Below, one piece after another: positions 1 to 7,275 of a stretch of DNA of 8,140 bases (position 1 is its first letter; each line of letters begins with the position of its first letter). A model generated the notes under the pieces. It ran no database searches. It saw nothing but the letters and a program-made list of their open reading frames with translations, and had not been told where the DNA came from. A program made the position numbers and the translations under genes. Source of the stretch: Deltaproteobacteria bacterium (GTDB taxonomy: Bacteria; Desulfobacterota_C; Deferrisomatia; Deferrisomatales; JACRMM01); NCBI GenBank assembly GCA_016218905.1, contig JACRCS010000266.1:1-8140 (forward strand), given 5' to 3'.

Positions 1-486
1 GATCCCAAGACCGAGCTGTTCGATCGAGTCGTCAACCTGAACCGCGTCGCCAAAGTCGTGAAGGGCGGCCGGCGGTTCTCGTTCAGCGCGCTCGTCGTGG
101 TGGGCGATCATCAGGGGACCGTAGGCATCGGCCTTGGGAAAGCCAACGAAGTGCCGGAAGCGATCCGCAAGGGCATCGAGCAGGCAAAGCGAAACCTGTT
201 TCGGGTCCCGGTGATCGACGGCACCATCCCCCACGAGGCGCTCGGGCACTTCGGGTCGGGCCTCGTGGTCCTGAAGCCCGCTGCCGCGGGGACCGGCGTG
301 ATCGCCGGCGGGGCCGTGCGAGCGGTCGTCGAGTCGGCCGGGATTCGCGACATCCTCACCAAGTGTCTGGGGACGAACAACCCGCACAACGTGGTCCGGG
401 CGACTGTCGAGGGGCTTCGCCGCCTCCGGGATCCGGCGGAGATCGCGGGGCGCAGGGGAAAAGCTGTCGAGGAGGTCCGGGCGTAG
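1..486 (+). CDS. rpsE: 30S ribosomal protein S5, 5'-partial
   Basis: S5 (uS5) is a small-subunit protein near the decoding region that helps accuracy. The reading frame is open from base 1, so the gene begins before the window; 161 residues are visible and roughly the first 20 are missing. The visible part starts with [11 protein letters not shown], followed by the family core: the loop [20 protein letters not shown] (the double-stranded-RNA-binding-like N-terminal domain and spectinomycin-site region), then [19 protein letters not shown]. The C-terminal domain holds [19 protein letters not shown] and [16 protein letters not shown]. It ends at TAG 484-486. The next gene is rplO; the usual intervening rpmD is absent. 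The last ~30 bases of the gene recur in degenerate form twice in the spacer. Identification is secure by motif content and position. Confidence 0.97.
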   Translation, partial: DPKTELFDRVVNLNRVAKVVKGGRRFSFSALVVVGDHQGTVGIGLGKANEVPEAIRKGIEQAKRNLFRVPVIDGTIPHEALGHFGSGLVVLKPAAAGTGVIAGGAVRAVVESAGIRDILTKCLGTNNPHNVVRATVEGLRRLRDPAEIAGRRGKAVEEVRA

Positions 487-567
487 TCCGGATCGATCGG
501 GGCAATGCAGTCGAAGGTCCGGGCGCAAGCTCGGGAAGCGGCAAAGCTGTAGAGGGTCCGGGCGAAG
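456..567 (+). repeat. Degenerate ~40-base tandem repeat, three copies, at rpsE end and spacer
   Basis: The core GGTCCGGGCG occurs at 474-483, 516-525 and 555-564, spaced 42 and 39 bases. Each core is preceded by a related sequence: AAAGCTGTCGAGGA, CAATGCAGTCGAA and CAAAGCTGTAGA. The first copy is the coding end of rpsE including its stop; the other two lie in the rpsE-rplO spacer. The simplest reading is tandem duplication of the gene end followed by drift. In the rpsE frame, copies two and three are still partly readable after the stop, but they make no recognisable protein. Confidence 0.75.
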
Positions 568-583
568 CCTGGGAGGAAGACCG

Positions 584-1021
584 ATGCGCATTCACGACTT
601 GAAGCCCCCCAAGGGGGCCGTGAAGGAAAAGAAGCGGGTGGGGCGCGGGCCGGGTTCGGGCTCGGGCAAGACCGCCGCGCGGGGCCACAAGGGCTCGCTG
701 GCGAGGGCCGGCAAGCAGAAGACGGGGTTCGAGGGCGGACAGATGCCCCTGCAGCGCCGGCTTCCGAAGATCGGCTTCCGGAACCCCTTCCGCAAGGAAT
801 ACGCCTGCGTCAACGTCTGCGAGCTCAACCGGTTCGAGGACGGTACGGAGGTGACGCCGACGCTCCTCCTGGAGAAGGGCCTCCTGAAGGCCATGGGGGA
901 CGGGCTGAAGATCCTCGGCAAGGGCGAGCTCGAGAAGCGCCTGGTGATCGTCGCCCACAAAGTGAGCCGCGGCGCCCGCGAGAAGATCGAAGCGCGTGGC
1001 GGAGAGGTGAAGGAGGCCTAG
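584..1021 (+). CDS. rplO: 50S ribosomal protein L15
   Basis: L15 (uL15) is an early-to-middle assembly protein of the large subunit that binds 23S rRNA. The 145-residue product is of normal family length. The N-terminal half is the basic, glycine-rich extension typical of L15: [20 protein letters not shown], then [20 protein letters not shown] and [17 protein letters not shown]. The C-terminal globular part includes VNVCELNRF and ends with the conserved pattern [16 protein letters not shown]. The ATG at 584 is preceded by GGAGG at 571-575, which supports this start. The stop TAG at 1019-1021 directly abuts the secY start, so the two genes are probably translationally coupled. Confidence 0.97.
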   Translation: MRIHDLKPPKGAVKEKKRVGRGPGSGSGKTAARGHKGSLARAGKQKTGFEGGQMPLQRRLPKIGFRNPFRKEYACVNVCELNRFEDGTEVTPTLLLEKGLLKAMGDGLKILGKGELEKRLVIVAHKVSRGAREKIEARGGEVKEA

Positions 1022-2329
1022 GTGGTCGGTGACTTCCAGGGGATCGCGAAGATCCCCGAACTGAAGCGGCGCCTGCTCGTCACCTTCCTCCTCATCGGCG
1101 TGTACCGGATCGGCGCGCACGTCCCGGTTCCCGGAGTCGACGCGGCGGCGTTGTCGAATCTTTTCAGTCAGGCGCAGGGCGGCATCCTCGGCTTCGCCGA
1201 CATGTTCGCGGGCGGAGCCCTGCGCCGGATGAGCGTCTTCGCGCTCGGGATCATGCCCTACATCAGCGCGTCCATCATCCTGCAGCTCCTGACGGTGGTG
1301 GTGCCCACCCTCGAGAAGCTCTCGAAGGAGGGCGAGCAGGGCCGGAAGAAGATCATCCAGTACACTCGCTACGGCACCGTGGTGCTCTCGCTCATCCAGG
1401 GCTTCGGGATCGCCGTCGGTCTGGAACATATGGCGAGCCCGGCGGGGGGCAGCGTCGTCCTGACGCCCGGGTGGGGGTTCCGCCTGCTGACCGTGATCAC
1501 CCTCACCGCAGGCACTGCCTTCATCATGTGGCTCGGAGAGCAGATCACCGAACGGGGCATCGGCAACGGCATCTCGCTCATTATCTTCGCGGGCATCGTC
1601 GCCGGGCTCCTGCCCGCCATCATCAATACGTTCCGGCTCATGCAGGCCGGACAGTTGAACCTGTTCGTCGTGCTGCTCCTCCTCCTGGTCATGATCGGGG
1701 TGATCTTCGCCATCGTCTGGATCGAGCGAGCGCAGAGGCGGATCCCGGTCCAGTACGCGAAGCGCGTGGTGGGCCGGAAGGTGTACGGCGGGCAGAGCAC
1801 GCATCTGCCGCTCAAGGTCAACACCGCGGGCGTCATTCCGCCGATCTTCGCCTCGTCGCTCCTGATGTTCCCGACGACCATCGGGCAGTTCATCGCCCAC
1901 CCGTGGGTGCAGAAGGTGACGGGCTGGCTGGCGCCGGGGCGCGTCCTCCACGACGTTCTGTACGTCGCGCTGATCTTCTTCTTCGCGTACTTCTACACGG
2001 CCGTGACGTTCAATCCGGTGGACGTCGCGGACAACATGAAGAAGTACGGCGGCTACATCCCTGGGATTCGACCCGGGCAGCGGACGGCGGAGTATATCGA
2101 CAAGGTCCTCTCACGTCTGGTCTTCTGGGGAGCGCTGTACGTGAGCATCGTCTGCGTGCTGCCGACGATCCTTATCAATCAGTTCAACGTTCCGTTCTAC
2201 TTCGGTGGAACGGGGCTCCTGATCATCGTGGGCGTCGCCATCGACACGGTCGCTCAGATCGAGACGCATCTGATCACACGCCATTACGAGGGCTTGGTCG
2301 GCTCTCGCAGGATACGAGGACGCCGGTAG
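1022..2329 (+). CDS. secY: Preprotein translocase channel subunit SecY
   Basis: SecY forms the protein-conducting channel of the inner-membrane SecYEG translocon and works with SecA, or with the ribosome, to move unfolded proteins across or into the membrane. The 435-residue product matches the usual length, and its hydrophobic segments are compatible with ten membrane helices. Recognisable parts in order are [12 protein letters not shown] after helix 1, [20 protein letters not shown] in helix 2 and the following cytoplasmic loop [14 protein letters not shown]. Then come the large cytoplasmic loop [19 protein letters not shown] with [18 protein letters not shown], and [20 protein letters not shown] before the last helices. 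The start is GTG at 1022, immediately after the rplO stop, with GGAGG at 1012-1016 placed correctly. The C-terminus is short and basic (RRIRGRR). Confidence 0.97.
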   Translation: MVGDFQGIAKIPELKRRLLVTFLLIGVYRIGAHVPVPGVDAAALSNLFSQAQGGILGFADMFAGGALRRMSVFALGIMPYISASIILQLLTVVVPTLEKLSKEGEQGRKKIIQYTRYGTVVLSLIQGFGIAVGLEHMASPAGGSVVLTPGWGFRLLTVITLTAGTAFIMWLGEQITERGIGNGISLIIFAGIVAGLLPAIINTFRLMQAGQLNLFVVLLLLLVMIGVIFAIVWIERAQRRIPVQYAKRVVGRKVYGGQSTHLPLKVNTAGVIPPIFASSLLMFPTTIGQFIAHPWVQKVTGWLAPGRVLHDVLYVALIFFFAYFYTAVTFNPVDVADNMKKYGGYIPGIRPGQRTAEYIDKVLSRLVFWGALYVSIVCVLPTILINQFNVPFYFGGTGLLIIVGVAIDTVAQIETHLITRHYEGLVGSRRIRGRR

Positions 2330-2355
2330 ACAACCTTTGTTAAGAGGAGATGGGC

Positions 2356-3000
2356 ATGCGTCTGATTCTTCTCGGCCCCCCAGGAGCAGGCAAAGGAACG
2401 CAGGCGCAGCGGCTCATCGACAGATTCGGGATCCCGCAGATTTCGACGGGAGACATCCTCCGGGCAGCGGTCCGGGAGGGGACCGAGCTGGGCAAGACCG
2501 CCCAGTCCTACATGCAAGCGGGCAAGCTCGTGCCCGATCCGGTGGTGATCGGGATCATCGAAGAAAGGCTCAGGGCCGCCGACTGCGCGGGGGGGTTCAT
2601 GCTCGACGGTTTTCCGCGCACCGTGGCCCAGGCGGACGCTCTGGGCGACGTGCTCGGCAGGATGGGGTTCGACGTGGACCACGTGATCTCGATCGACGTG
2701 CCGAACGAGGAGCTCGTCCTCCGTCTGACCGGTCGCCGAGCCTGCAAGGCGTGCGGCAGCGGGTATCACGTGCAGTTCGATCCCCCGCAGGTGGCCGGGA
2801 AGTGTGACCGCTGCGGCGGCGAGCTCTTCCAGCGGGAGGACGACCAGGAGGAGACCATCCGCGCCCGGCTGAAGGTCTACGCAGACCAGACCGCGCCCCT
2901 GATCGCCTACTACCGGACGGCGAGCGTCCTGCGGAGCGTCAACGGACTCGGCACGATGGAGGAGATCTTCGGGCGCATCCTCGGGGCCGTGCAGGATTGA
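2356..3000 (+). CDS. adk: Adenylate kinase with zinc-type LID
   Basis: This cytoplasmic enzyme catalyses ATP + AMP = 2 ADP and balances adenine nucleotides. The 214 residues contain the P-loop GPPGAGKGT (7-15), the AMP-binding segment STGDILR (30-36), the DGFPRT motif (84-89) and the LID region from about 126. The LID carries C-x2-C-x16-C-x2-C (Cys130, 133, 150, 153), the zinc-binding form rather than the hydrogen-bonded LID of E. coli. Two in-frame ATG codons exist. The one at 2350 touches the Shine-Dalgarno AAGAGGAG (2342-2349), leaving no spacing. The ATG at 2356 has normal spacing and gives the family-typical start MRLILLGPPGAGKG, so it is preferred. The gene ends in TGA 2998-3000, overlapping the map start by four bases. 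Confidence 0.96.
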   Translation: MRLILLGPPGAGKGTQAQRLIDRFGIPQISTGDILRAAVREGTELGKTAQSYMQAGKLVPDPVVIGIIEERLRAADCAGGFMLDGFPRTVAQADALGDVLGRMGFDVDHVISIDVPNEELVLRLTGRRACKACGSGYHVQFDPPQVAGKCDRCGGELFQREDDQEETIRARLKVYADQTAPLIAYYRTASVLRSVNGLGTMEEIFGRILGAVQD

Positions 3001-3761
3001 TCGTCCTCAAGTCGCCTCGCGAAATCGAGGAGATGCGCCGGGTCAACCGGATCGTGGCGGAGGTGTTGGACCTCCTGAGGGCGCGAGCCCGGCCGGGAGT
3101 CTCCACCGGAGAGTTGAACGAGCTCGTCGAGGCGGAGGTAGCGCGGCGCAAGGTCACGGCGGCCTTCAAGGGCGTCAAGAATCCCCAGGGGAGGCCCTAT
3201 CCGGCGAGCGTCTGCACTTCGGTGAATGACGAGGTCGTCCACGGCATTCCGCGGGCGGATCGGTTCCTGAAGGAGGGCGACCTCCTGAGCGTCGACTTTG
3301 GGGTTGCCGTGGGTGGCATGTACGGTGACGCGGCCGTGAGCATCGCCGTAGGCGAGGCGAGGCCTCGGGTCGCGGCGCTGATCCGGGCCGCCGAAGAGGC
3401 GCTGGAGGCCGGGATCTCGGAGGCGAGGCCCGGGCGGCGGCTGGGCGACGTCTCGGCAGCGATCCAGCAGGTGGTGGAGGGGGCCGGCTTTACGGTAGTT
3501 CGGGAGTTCGTGGGGCACGGGATCGGGCGGTCGCTCCACGAGGATCCCCAGCTTCCCAACTACGGAAAGGGGGGCACGGGGATCCGCTTGCGCGCGGGAA
3601 TGGTCTTGGCGATCGAGCCGATGATCAATGACGGCGCGGGCGGAGTCATCGTGGACTCCGACGGGTGGACCGCTCGAACGAAGGATGGGAGCCTCTCGGC
3701 CCATGTCGAACACACCGTCGCGGTCACGGAGAACGGGCCGGACGTGCTGAGCCGTCTCTGA
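2997..3761 (+). CDS. map: Type I methionine aminopeptidase
   Basis: MetAP removes the initiator methionine from nascent proteins in the cytoplasm. The 254 residues fit the short bacterial type I class with no N-terminal zinc-finger extension. All five expected metal ligands are visible: Asp100 (SVDFG), Asp111 (YGDAA), His174 (GHGIG), Glu207 (AIEPM) and Glu238 (VEHT). The substrate-side histidine is at residue 82 (VVHGIP). The start is TTG at 2997, overlapping the adk stop (TTGA). It yields MIVLKSPREIEEMRR, the usual N-terminus of the family. The upstream Shine-Dalgarno is weak, so translation probably depends on coupling to adk. The segment at residues 57-71 (FKGVKNPQGRPYPAS) is about five residues longer than the common FLGYRGYPAS type. 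Confidence 0.96.
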   Translation: MIVLKSPREIEEMRRVNRIVAEVLDLLRARARPGVSTGELNELVEAEVARRKVTAAFKGVKNPQGRPYPASVCTSVNDEVVHGIPRADRFLKEGDLLSVDFGVAVGGMYGDAAVSIAVGEARPRVAALIRAAEEALEAGISEARPGRRLGDVSAAIQQVVEGAGFTVVREFVGHGIGRSLHEDPQLPNYGKGGTGIRLRAGMVLAIEPMINDGAGGVIVDSDGWTARTKDGSLSAHVEHTVAVTENGPDVLSRL

Positions 3762-3815
3762 GGGGACGCGATGAGCCCGCCCTCGGCGGATGCAGGGTTG
3801 GGTGAGGAGGGGTCG

Positions 3816-4031
3816 GTGAAGGAAGAGGCGATCGAGGTCGAAGGCACGGTCATCGAGCCGCTGCCGAACGCGATGTTCCGGGTCGAGCTCGAAAACGGCC
3901 ACAAGGTGCTCGCGCACATCTCCGGGAAGATGCGGATGCACTTCATCAAGATCTTGCCGGGAGACAAGGTGACGATCGAGCTCTCGCCGTATGACCTGAG
4001 CCGAGGCCGGATCATCTATAGAAAGAAGTAG
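3816..4031 (+). CDS. infA: Translation initiation factor IF-1
   Basis: IF-1 binds the ribosomal A site on the 30S subunit and aids initiation with IF-2 and IF-3. With a GTG start at 3816 the product is 71 residues, essentially the family length of about 72. It is almost entirely consensus: [20 protein letters not shown], then [20 protein letters not shown] and [12 protein letters not shown], forming one OB-fold (S1-like) domain. The GTG has a strong Shine-Dalgarno, GAGGAGG at 3804-3810, five bases upstream. An in-frame ATG at 3771 would add 15 residues with no counterpart in IF-1 ([15 protein letters not shown]), so it is not preferred. The gene lies 54 bases after map and is followed by a repeat-rich spacer before rpmJ. 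Confidence 0.95.
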   Translation: MKEEAIEVEGTVIEPLPNAMFRVELENGHKVLAHISGKMRMHFIKILPGDKVTIELSPYDLSRGRIIYRKK

Positions 4032-4190
4032 TCGGTTATCGGTTATCGGTTGTCGGTTGATCGTGAAGACCGAAAACCGAGAACCGAAGACCTACAATAG
4101 GAACGGAGCGACACACGTAAAGGTTGTCAGTTGCCGGTTGTCGGTTGTCGGTTTTAACTTCCGAGAACCGAAAACCGAAAACCGATAACG
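4032..4190 (+). repeat. Two hairpin-forming arrays of 7-base units between infA and rpmJ
   Basis: The infA-rpmJ spacer consists mostly of short tandem 7-base units arranged as two inverted pairs. Pair one has four CGGTTRT/CGGTTGA units at 4033-4060, facing three ACCGARA-type units at 4069-4089. Pair two has five GGTTGTC-like units at 4122-4156, facing four CCGARAA-type units at 4161-4188. Each pair can fold as a long imperfect hairpin with a short loop (about 8 and 4 bases). The reverse strand reads as an apparent ORF rich in FGFRFS and [10 protein letters not shown], which is a translation of the repeat and not a gene. Confidence 0.85.
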
Positions 4191-4204
4191 GGAGCGCAGC
4201 GACC

Positions 4205-4318
4205 ATGAAAGTTCGGCCTTCCATCAAAGCGATTTGCGACAAGTGCAAGATCATCCGGCGCAAGGGTATCGTGCGGGTCATCTGCGATAACCCCCGTCAC
4301 AAGCAGCGCCAGGGATAG
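4205..4318 (+). CDS. rpmJ: 50S ribosomal protein L36, zinc-binding form
   Basis: L36 (bL36) is the smallest large-subunit protein and helps organise 23S rRNA. The product has 37 residues, the standard length for the family: [20 protein letters not shown] followed by [17 protein letters not shown]. Cys11, Cys14, Cys27 and His32 form the zinc ribbon of the 'C+' version. The ATG at 4205 is preceded by GGGAG at 4190-4194, a spacing of ten bases, so initiation may be less efficient than for its neighbours. A TTG 81 bases upstream in the same frame would add repeat-encoded residues and is rejected. Upstream lies the hairpin repeat spacer; downstream is rpsM. Confidence 0.96.
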   Translation: MKVRPSIKAICDKCKIIRRKGIVRVICDNPRHKQRQG

Positions 4319-4357
4319 TGGGACACCTAAACTCGCCGGCTCGGCCGAGAAGGTTCT

Positions 4358-4365
4358 AAGGAGGT
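4358..4365 (+). promoter_or_regulatory. Strong Shine-Dalgarno fixing the rpsM GTG start
   Basis: AAGGAGGT lies five bases before GTG 4371. It is near-perfectly complementary to the 16S rRNA tail and decides the non-ATG start of rpsM. The 52-base leader also has the palindrome CTCGGCCGAG at 4340-4349. In E. coli the S4 repressor binds the leader of rpsM, but I cannot show an equivalent fold here. Confidence 0.7.
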
Positions 4366-4370
4366 AAGCA

Positions 4371-4721
4371 GTGGCCAGAATTGCGGGTGTCGACCTTCCG
4401 CGCAACAAGCGCATCGAAATCGCCCTTACGTATATCTACGGAATCGGTCGCCCGTCTGCTCAGGCCATCCTCGGCGAGGCAGAGGTCGACTTCGATCGTA
4501 AGACCGGAGATCTCACGGACGACGAGGTCGGCCGGATCCGGCGGGTGATCGACTCGAAGTACAAGGTGGAGGGCGACCTTCGCCGGGAGGTGCTCGCGAG
4601 CGTCAAGCGCCTCATGGACCTGGCCTGCTATCGGGGGCTCCGGCATCGCAAGGGCCTGCCCGTGAGGGGCCAACGCACCCGGACCAATGCGCGCACGCGC
4701 AAGGGACCGCGCCGGAAGTAA
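4371..4721 (+). CDS. rpsM: 30S ribosomal protein S13
   Basis: S13 (uS13) sits in the head of the small subunit, contacts 16S rRNA and the P-site tRNA, and takes part in an intersubunit bridge. The product has 116 residues. The N-terminus [20 protein letters not shown] and the helix-hairpin-helix region [14 protein letters not shown] are family-typical. The basic tail contains the S13 signature [20 protein letters not shown]. The protein stops at GPRRK, a few residues shorter than many homologues, which continue with a TVAGKKK-like end; the E. coli protein is 118 residues, so this is within normal variation. The GTG start at 4371 is supported by AAGGAGGT at 4358-4365. It opens the alpha-operon-type block, and rpsK follows 27 bases later. 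Confidence 0.97.
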   Translation: MARIAGVDLPRNKRIEIALTYIYGIGRPSAQAILGEAEVDFDRKTGDLTDDEVGRIRRVIDSKYKVEGDLRREVLASVKRLMDLACYRGLRHRKGLPVRGQRTRTNARTRKGPRRK

Positions 4722-4748
4722 CGACGACAGACGCGCAGCGGAGGTACA

Positions 4749-5141
4749 ATGGCTAAGACGACGGGTGCCCGCCGGGGCAAGAGGGTCAAGAAGAACATTC
4801 GCGACGGCGTGGCTCACATCACGAGCACCTTCAACAACACGATCGTCACGATCACGGACGCGAGCGGCAACGCCATCGCCTGGTCGAACGCCGGGGTGAT
4901 GGGGTTCAAGGGCTCGCGGAAGAGCACGCCCTTTGCCGCCCAGCTGGCGGGCAAGGACGCGGCCGACAAGGCGATGGAGCACGGCGTGCGGAACGTGGCG
5001 GTGCTCGTGAAGGGACCCGGCTCCGGAAGGGAGGCGGCACTTCGCGCCCTCCACGCGGCGGGGCTCACCATCACGTCCGTTCAGGACGTCACTCCGATTC
5101 CCCACAACGGATGCCGTCCGCCCAAACGGCGCCGGGTGTAA
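4749..5141 (+). CDS. rpsK: 30S ribosomal protein S11
   Basis: S11 (uS11) lies on the platform of the small subunit near the mRNA exit site and contacts 16S rRNA. The 130 residues match the family length. Recognisable parts are the basic N-terminus, then [53 protein letters not shown] and the C-terminal [17 protein letters not shown]. The Asn-Gly in HNGCRPP corresponds to the site that becomes an isoaspartate in E. coli S11. The ATG at 4749 has GGAGGT at 4740-4745, only three bases away and somewhat close. The spacer to rpsD is 25 bases. Confidence 0.97.
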   Translation: MAKTTGARRGKRVKKNIRDGVAHITSTFNNTIVTITDASGNAIAWSNAGVMGFKGSRKSTPFAAQLAGKDAADKAMEHGVRNVAVLVKGPGSGREAALRALHAAGLTITSVQDVTPIPHNGCRPPKRRRV

Positions 5142-5166
5142 GCGAAAAGACTGAGGAGGTACCACA

Positions 5167-5793
5167 TTGGCTAGATACCGCGAGGCCGTCTGCCGGCTCT
5201 GCCGGCGCGAACGGATGAAGCTGCACCTGAAGGGAGACCGGTGCTACACGGACAAGTGCGCCATCGAGCGGCGCAACTATCCGCCGGGGCAGCACGGGCA
5301 GGGTCGAGGCAAGCTCTCGGAGTACGGCAAGCAGCTCCGCGAGAAGCAGAAGGTCCGCCGGATCTACCGCGTCCAGGAGAACCAGTTCCGCTCCTACTTC
5401 AAGGAAGCGGACCGGCGCAAGGGGATCACGGGCGAGACGCTGCTCCAGCTCCTTGAGATGCGCCTGGACAACATGGTCTACCGAATGGGGTTCGCGAACT
5501 CTCGCGCGGAGGCTCGCCAGCTCGTCCGCCACGGCCACTTTCTCGTGAACGGCCGGCGGGTGGACATCCCCTCCTACTCGACTCGGCAGGGCGATACGGT
5601 TGTCGTCCGCGAGAAGAGCCGCAACATCCCGGCCATCATCTCGGCCCAGGAGAACCTGGAAGCCCGGGGTGTCCCCCGGTGGCTCGACGTCGACCGCAAG
5701 GCGTTCCAGGCGGTCGTCAGGGAAGTGCCGCGACGGGAAGACCTCACCATGCCCATCGAGGAGCACCTGATCGTCGAGCTCTACTCCAAGTAA
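5167..5793 (+). CDS. rpsD: 30S ribosomal protein S4, zinc-binding form
   Basis: S4 (uS4) is a primary 16S rRNA binder that nucleates small-subunit assembly. In E. coli it also represses its own operon. The product has 208 residues. The N-terminal region carries four cysteines, Cys9, Cys12, Cys26 and Cys31 (C-x2-C-x13-C-x4-C), which is the zinc-containing version absent from E. coli S4. The conserved rRNA-binding stretch includes NYPPGQHGQ and [15 protein letters not shown]. The S4 RNA-binding domain spans about residues 97-165 with [20 protein letters not shown] and [19 protein letters not shown]. The TTG start at 5167 is supported by GAGGAGGT at 5153-5160 and gives the standard MARYREAVC. 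Its location between rpsK and rpoA is the common order outside Firmicutes. Confidence 0.97.
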   Translation: MARYREAVCRLCRRERMKLHLKGDRCYTDKCAIERRNYPPGQHGQGRGKLSEYGKQLREKQKVRRIYRVQENQFRSYFKEADRRKGITGETLLQLLEMRLDNMVYRMGFANSRAEARQLVRHGHFLVNGRRVDIPSYSTRQGDTVVVREKSRNIPAIISAQENLEARGVPRWLDVDRKAFQAVVREVPRREDLTMPIEEHLIVELYSK

Positions 5794-5835
5794 GCTTGAG
5801 CCCGCGCTCATGCGCGATCGGCGGAGGTTTTTGCA

Positions 5836-6843
5836 TTGCAGCAAAGAAACTGGCGTGAACTGATCAAACCCAGGCGGATCGAGGCGGAATCGGATACCTT
5901 GAGCGCCACGTACGGGCGTTTCGTGGCCGAGCCACTCGAAAGGGGCTTCGGGACGACGCTGGGCAGCTCTCTGCGTCGCATCCTCCTCTCCAGCCTGCAG
6001 GGTGCTGCCATCGTGCAGGTGAAGTTCGAGGGCGTCCCCCACGAATTCTCCACGGTCCCGGGCGTGAAGGAGGACGTGACGGAGGTCATCCTCAACCTGA
6101 AGGAGGTCCGTCTCAAGGCCCACACCGACAAGCCGAAGCGGCTCCGGATCGACAAGGTCGGGCCCGGATTCGTGACCGCCGGCGACATCCAGGCGGGTTC
6201 CACCGTGGAGATCCTGAACCCGGAGCTCCACGTGGCCACACTCTCCGAGGGCGCGCACCTGGACGCCGAGCTCTTCGTCAAGGTCGGCAAGGGCTACGTC
6301 CCGGCCGAGCGGAACAAGGACGAGGACATGGCGATCGGGCAGATCGCCATCGACGCGATCTTCAGCCCCATCGAGAAGGTGAACTTCCGGGTGGAGCAGG
6401 CCCGCGTCGGCCAGCGCACGGACTACGACAAGCTTATCCTGGAGGTCTGGACGGACGGCAGCGTGAAGCCGGACGACGCCGTGGCGTACGCGGCCAAGAT
6501 CCTCAAGGATCAGCTCCAGGTCTTCATCAACTTCGAGGAAGAGGAAGAGCCGGAGGTCCAGGCCCAGGAGCCCGAGGAGATCACCTACAACTCCAACCTC
6601 GACCGGAAGGTGAGCGAGCTGGAGCTCTCCGTGCGCGCCGCCAACTGCCTGAAGGCGGCGAACATCCGCTACATCGGCGAGCTCGTCCAGAAGACCGACG
6701 CCGAGATGCTGAAGACGAAGAACTTCGGGCGCAAGTCGCTCAACGAGATAAAGGACATCCTCCAGGGCATGAACCTCCACCTCGGAAGCCACATCCCCGG
6801 CTGGACACCGCCGGAGGAGAGCATCGAGGAAGAGGAAATCTAA
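5836..6843 (+). CDS. rpoA: DNA-directed RNA polymerase subunit alpha
   Basis: Alpha dimerises to seed RNA polymerase assembly, and its C-terminal domain binds UP elements and activators. The 335 residues hold the N-terminal dimer/assembly domain ([20 protein letters not shown] near residues 29-48 and [20 protein letters not shown] near 190-210). An acidic linker follows ([17 protein letters not shown]). The C-terminal domain begins near residue 255 with [20 protein letters not shown] and [14 protein letters not shown]. Counterparts of the E. coli DNA-contact residues Arg265, Asn268, Cys269, Lys298 and Ser299 are all present, so UP-element binding is expected. The start is TTG at 5836 with GGAGGT at 5823-5828, spaced seven bases. 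The C-terminus has an acidic tail (EESIEEEEI). Confidence 0.97.
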   Translation: MQQRNWRELIKPRRIEAESDTLSATYGRFVAEPLERGFGTTLGSSLRRILLSSLQGAAIVQVKFEGVPHEFSTVPGVKEDVTEVILNLKEVRLKAHTDKPKRLRIDKVGPGFVTAGDIQAGSTVEILNPELHVATLSEGAHLDAELFVKVGKGYVPAERNKDEDMAIGQIAIDAIFSPIEKVNFRVEQARVGQRTDYDKLILEVWTDGSVKPDDAVAYAAKILKDQLQVFINFEEEEEPEVQAQEPEEITYNSNLDRKVSELELSVRAANCLKAANIRYIGELVQKTDAEMLKTKNFGRKSLNEIKDILQGMNLHLGSHIPGWTPPEESIEEEEI

Positions 6844-6864
6844 GGCGAAAGGAAGAGGGGTCTC

Positions 6865-7275
6865 ATGCGCCACGGCAAGGTAGGCCGAAAACTGGGCCGC
6901 AACGCGAGCCACCGGAAGGCGATCTTTCGCAACCTGGTGACCTCGCTCTTCGAACATGGCAAGATCCAGACCACCGATGCGAAGGCGAAGGAGGTCCGGA
7001 AGATCGCCGAGAAGCTGATCACGCTGGGAAAGAAGGGTGACCTCCACGCGAGGCGCCGCGCGCTGGCCTACGTGCGTAGCGACGCCGTGGTCGCGAAGCT
7101 CTTCACGGAGCTCTCGCCCAAGTATGCCCAGAGGCCCGGCGGCTACACGCGCATCGTCAAGATCGGGTTCCGGCGGGGAGACGCCTCTCCCATCAGCGTC
7201 CTGGAGCTCGTCCAGGAAGCGTACCCGCCGGTCACCCCGGAGGCGAAGGCTCCCGCCGGAGGCGCGAGCGCCTGA
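6865..7275 (+). CDS. rplQ: 50S ribosomal protein L17
   Basis: L17 (bL17) is a large-subunit protein near the polypeptide exit-tunnel outlet. The product has 136 residues; E. coli L17 has 127. The signature [20 protein letters not shown] is at the N-terminus, followed by [20 protein letters not shown] and [16 protein letters not shown]. The last ~15 residues ([16 protein letters not shown]) are a low-complexity tail that differs among species. The ATG at 6865 lies after the purine-rich GGAAGAGGGG at 6850-6859. The gene is 21 bases after rpoA and closes the cluster; a hairpin terminator follows 38 bases beyond its stop. Confidence 0.97.
   Translation: MRHGKVGRKLGRNASHRKAIFRNLVTSLFEHGKIQTTDAKAKEVRKIAEKLITLGKKGDLHARRRALAYVRSDAVVAKLFTELSPKYAQRPGGYTRIVKIGFRRGDASPISVLELVQEAYPPVTPEAKAPAGGASA

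Noticed and set aside
505..552. 15-codon mini-ORF ([15 protein letters not shown]) between rpsE and rplO
   Set aside because: It is part of the degenerate repeat of the rpsE end, has no convincing Shine-Dalgarno and is not related to L30.
356..1951. 531-codon open frame on the minus strand opposite rpsE, rplO and secY
   Set aside because: It is antisense to three conserved genes. The protein is rich in Arg, Pro, His, Asp and Glu with no recognisable domain, as expected for the opposite strand of GC-rich coding DNA.
4093..4098. TACAAT as a -10 promoter box before rpmJ
   Set aside because: There is no -35-like hexamer at 16-18 bases upstream, and the position lies inside repeats. A TTGATC at 4057-4062 is 30 bases away, too far.
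4124..4204. In-frame N-terminal extension of L36 from a TTG upstream
   Set aside because: It would add 27 repeat-encoded residues to a protein whose family length is exactly 37 from the ATG at 4205.
4036..4281. Minus-strand ORF rich in FGFRFS and [10 protein letters not shown]
   Set aside because: It is a translation of the 7-base repeats and overlaps rpmJ antisense. Such repeat-derived peptides are not evidence of a gene.
5797..5810. Small hairpin TGAGC-CCGC-GCTCA between rpsD and rpoA
   Set aside because: A 5-base stem without a T-run is too weak for a terminator and likely by chance in GC-rich DNA.
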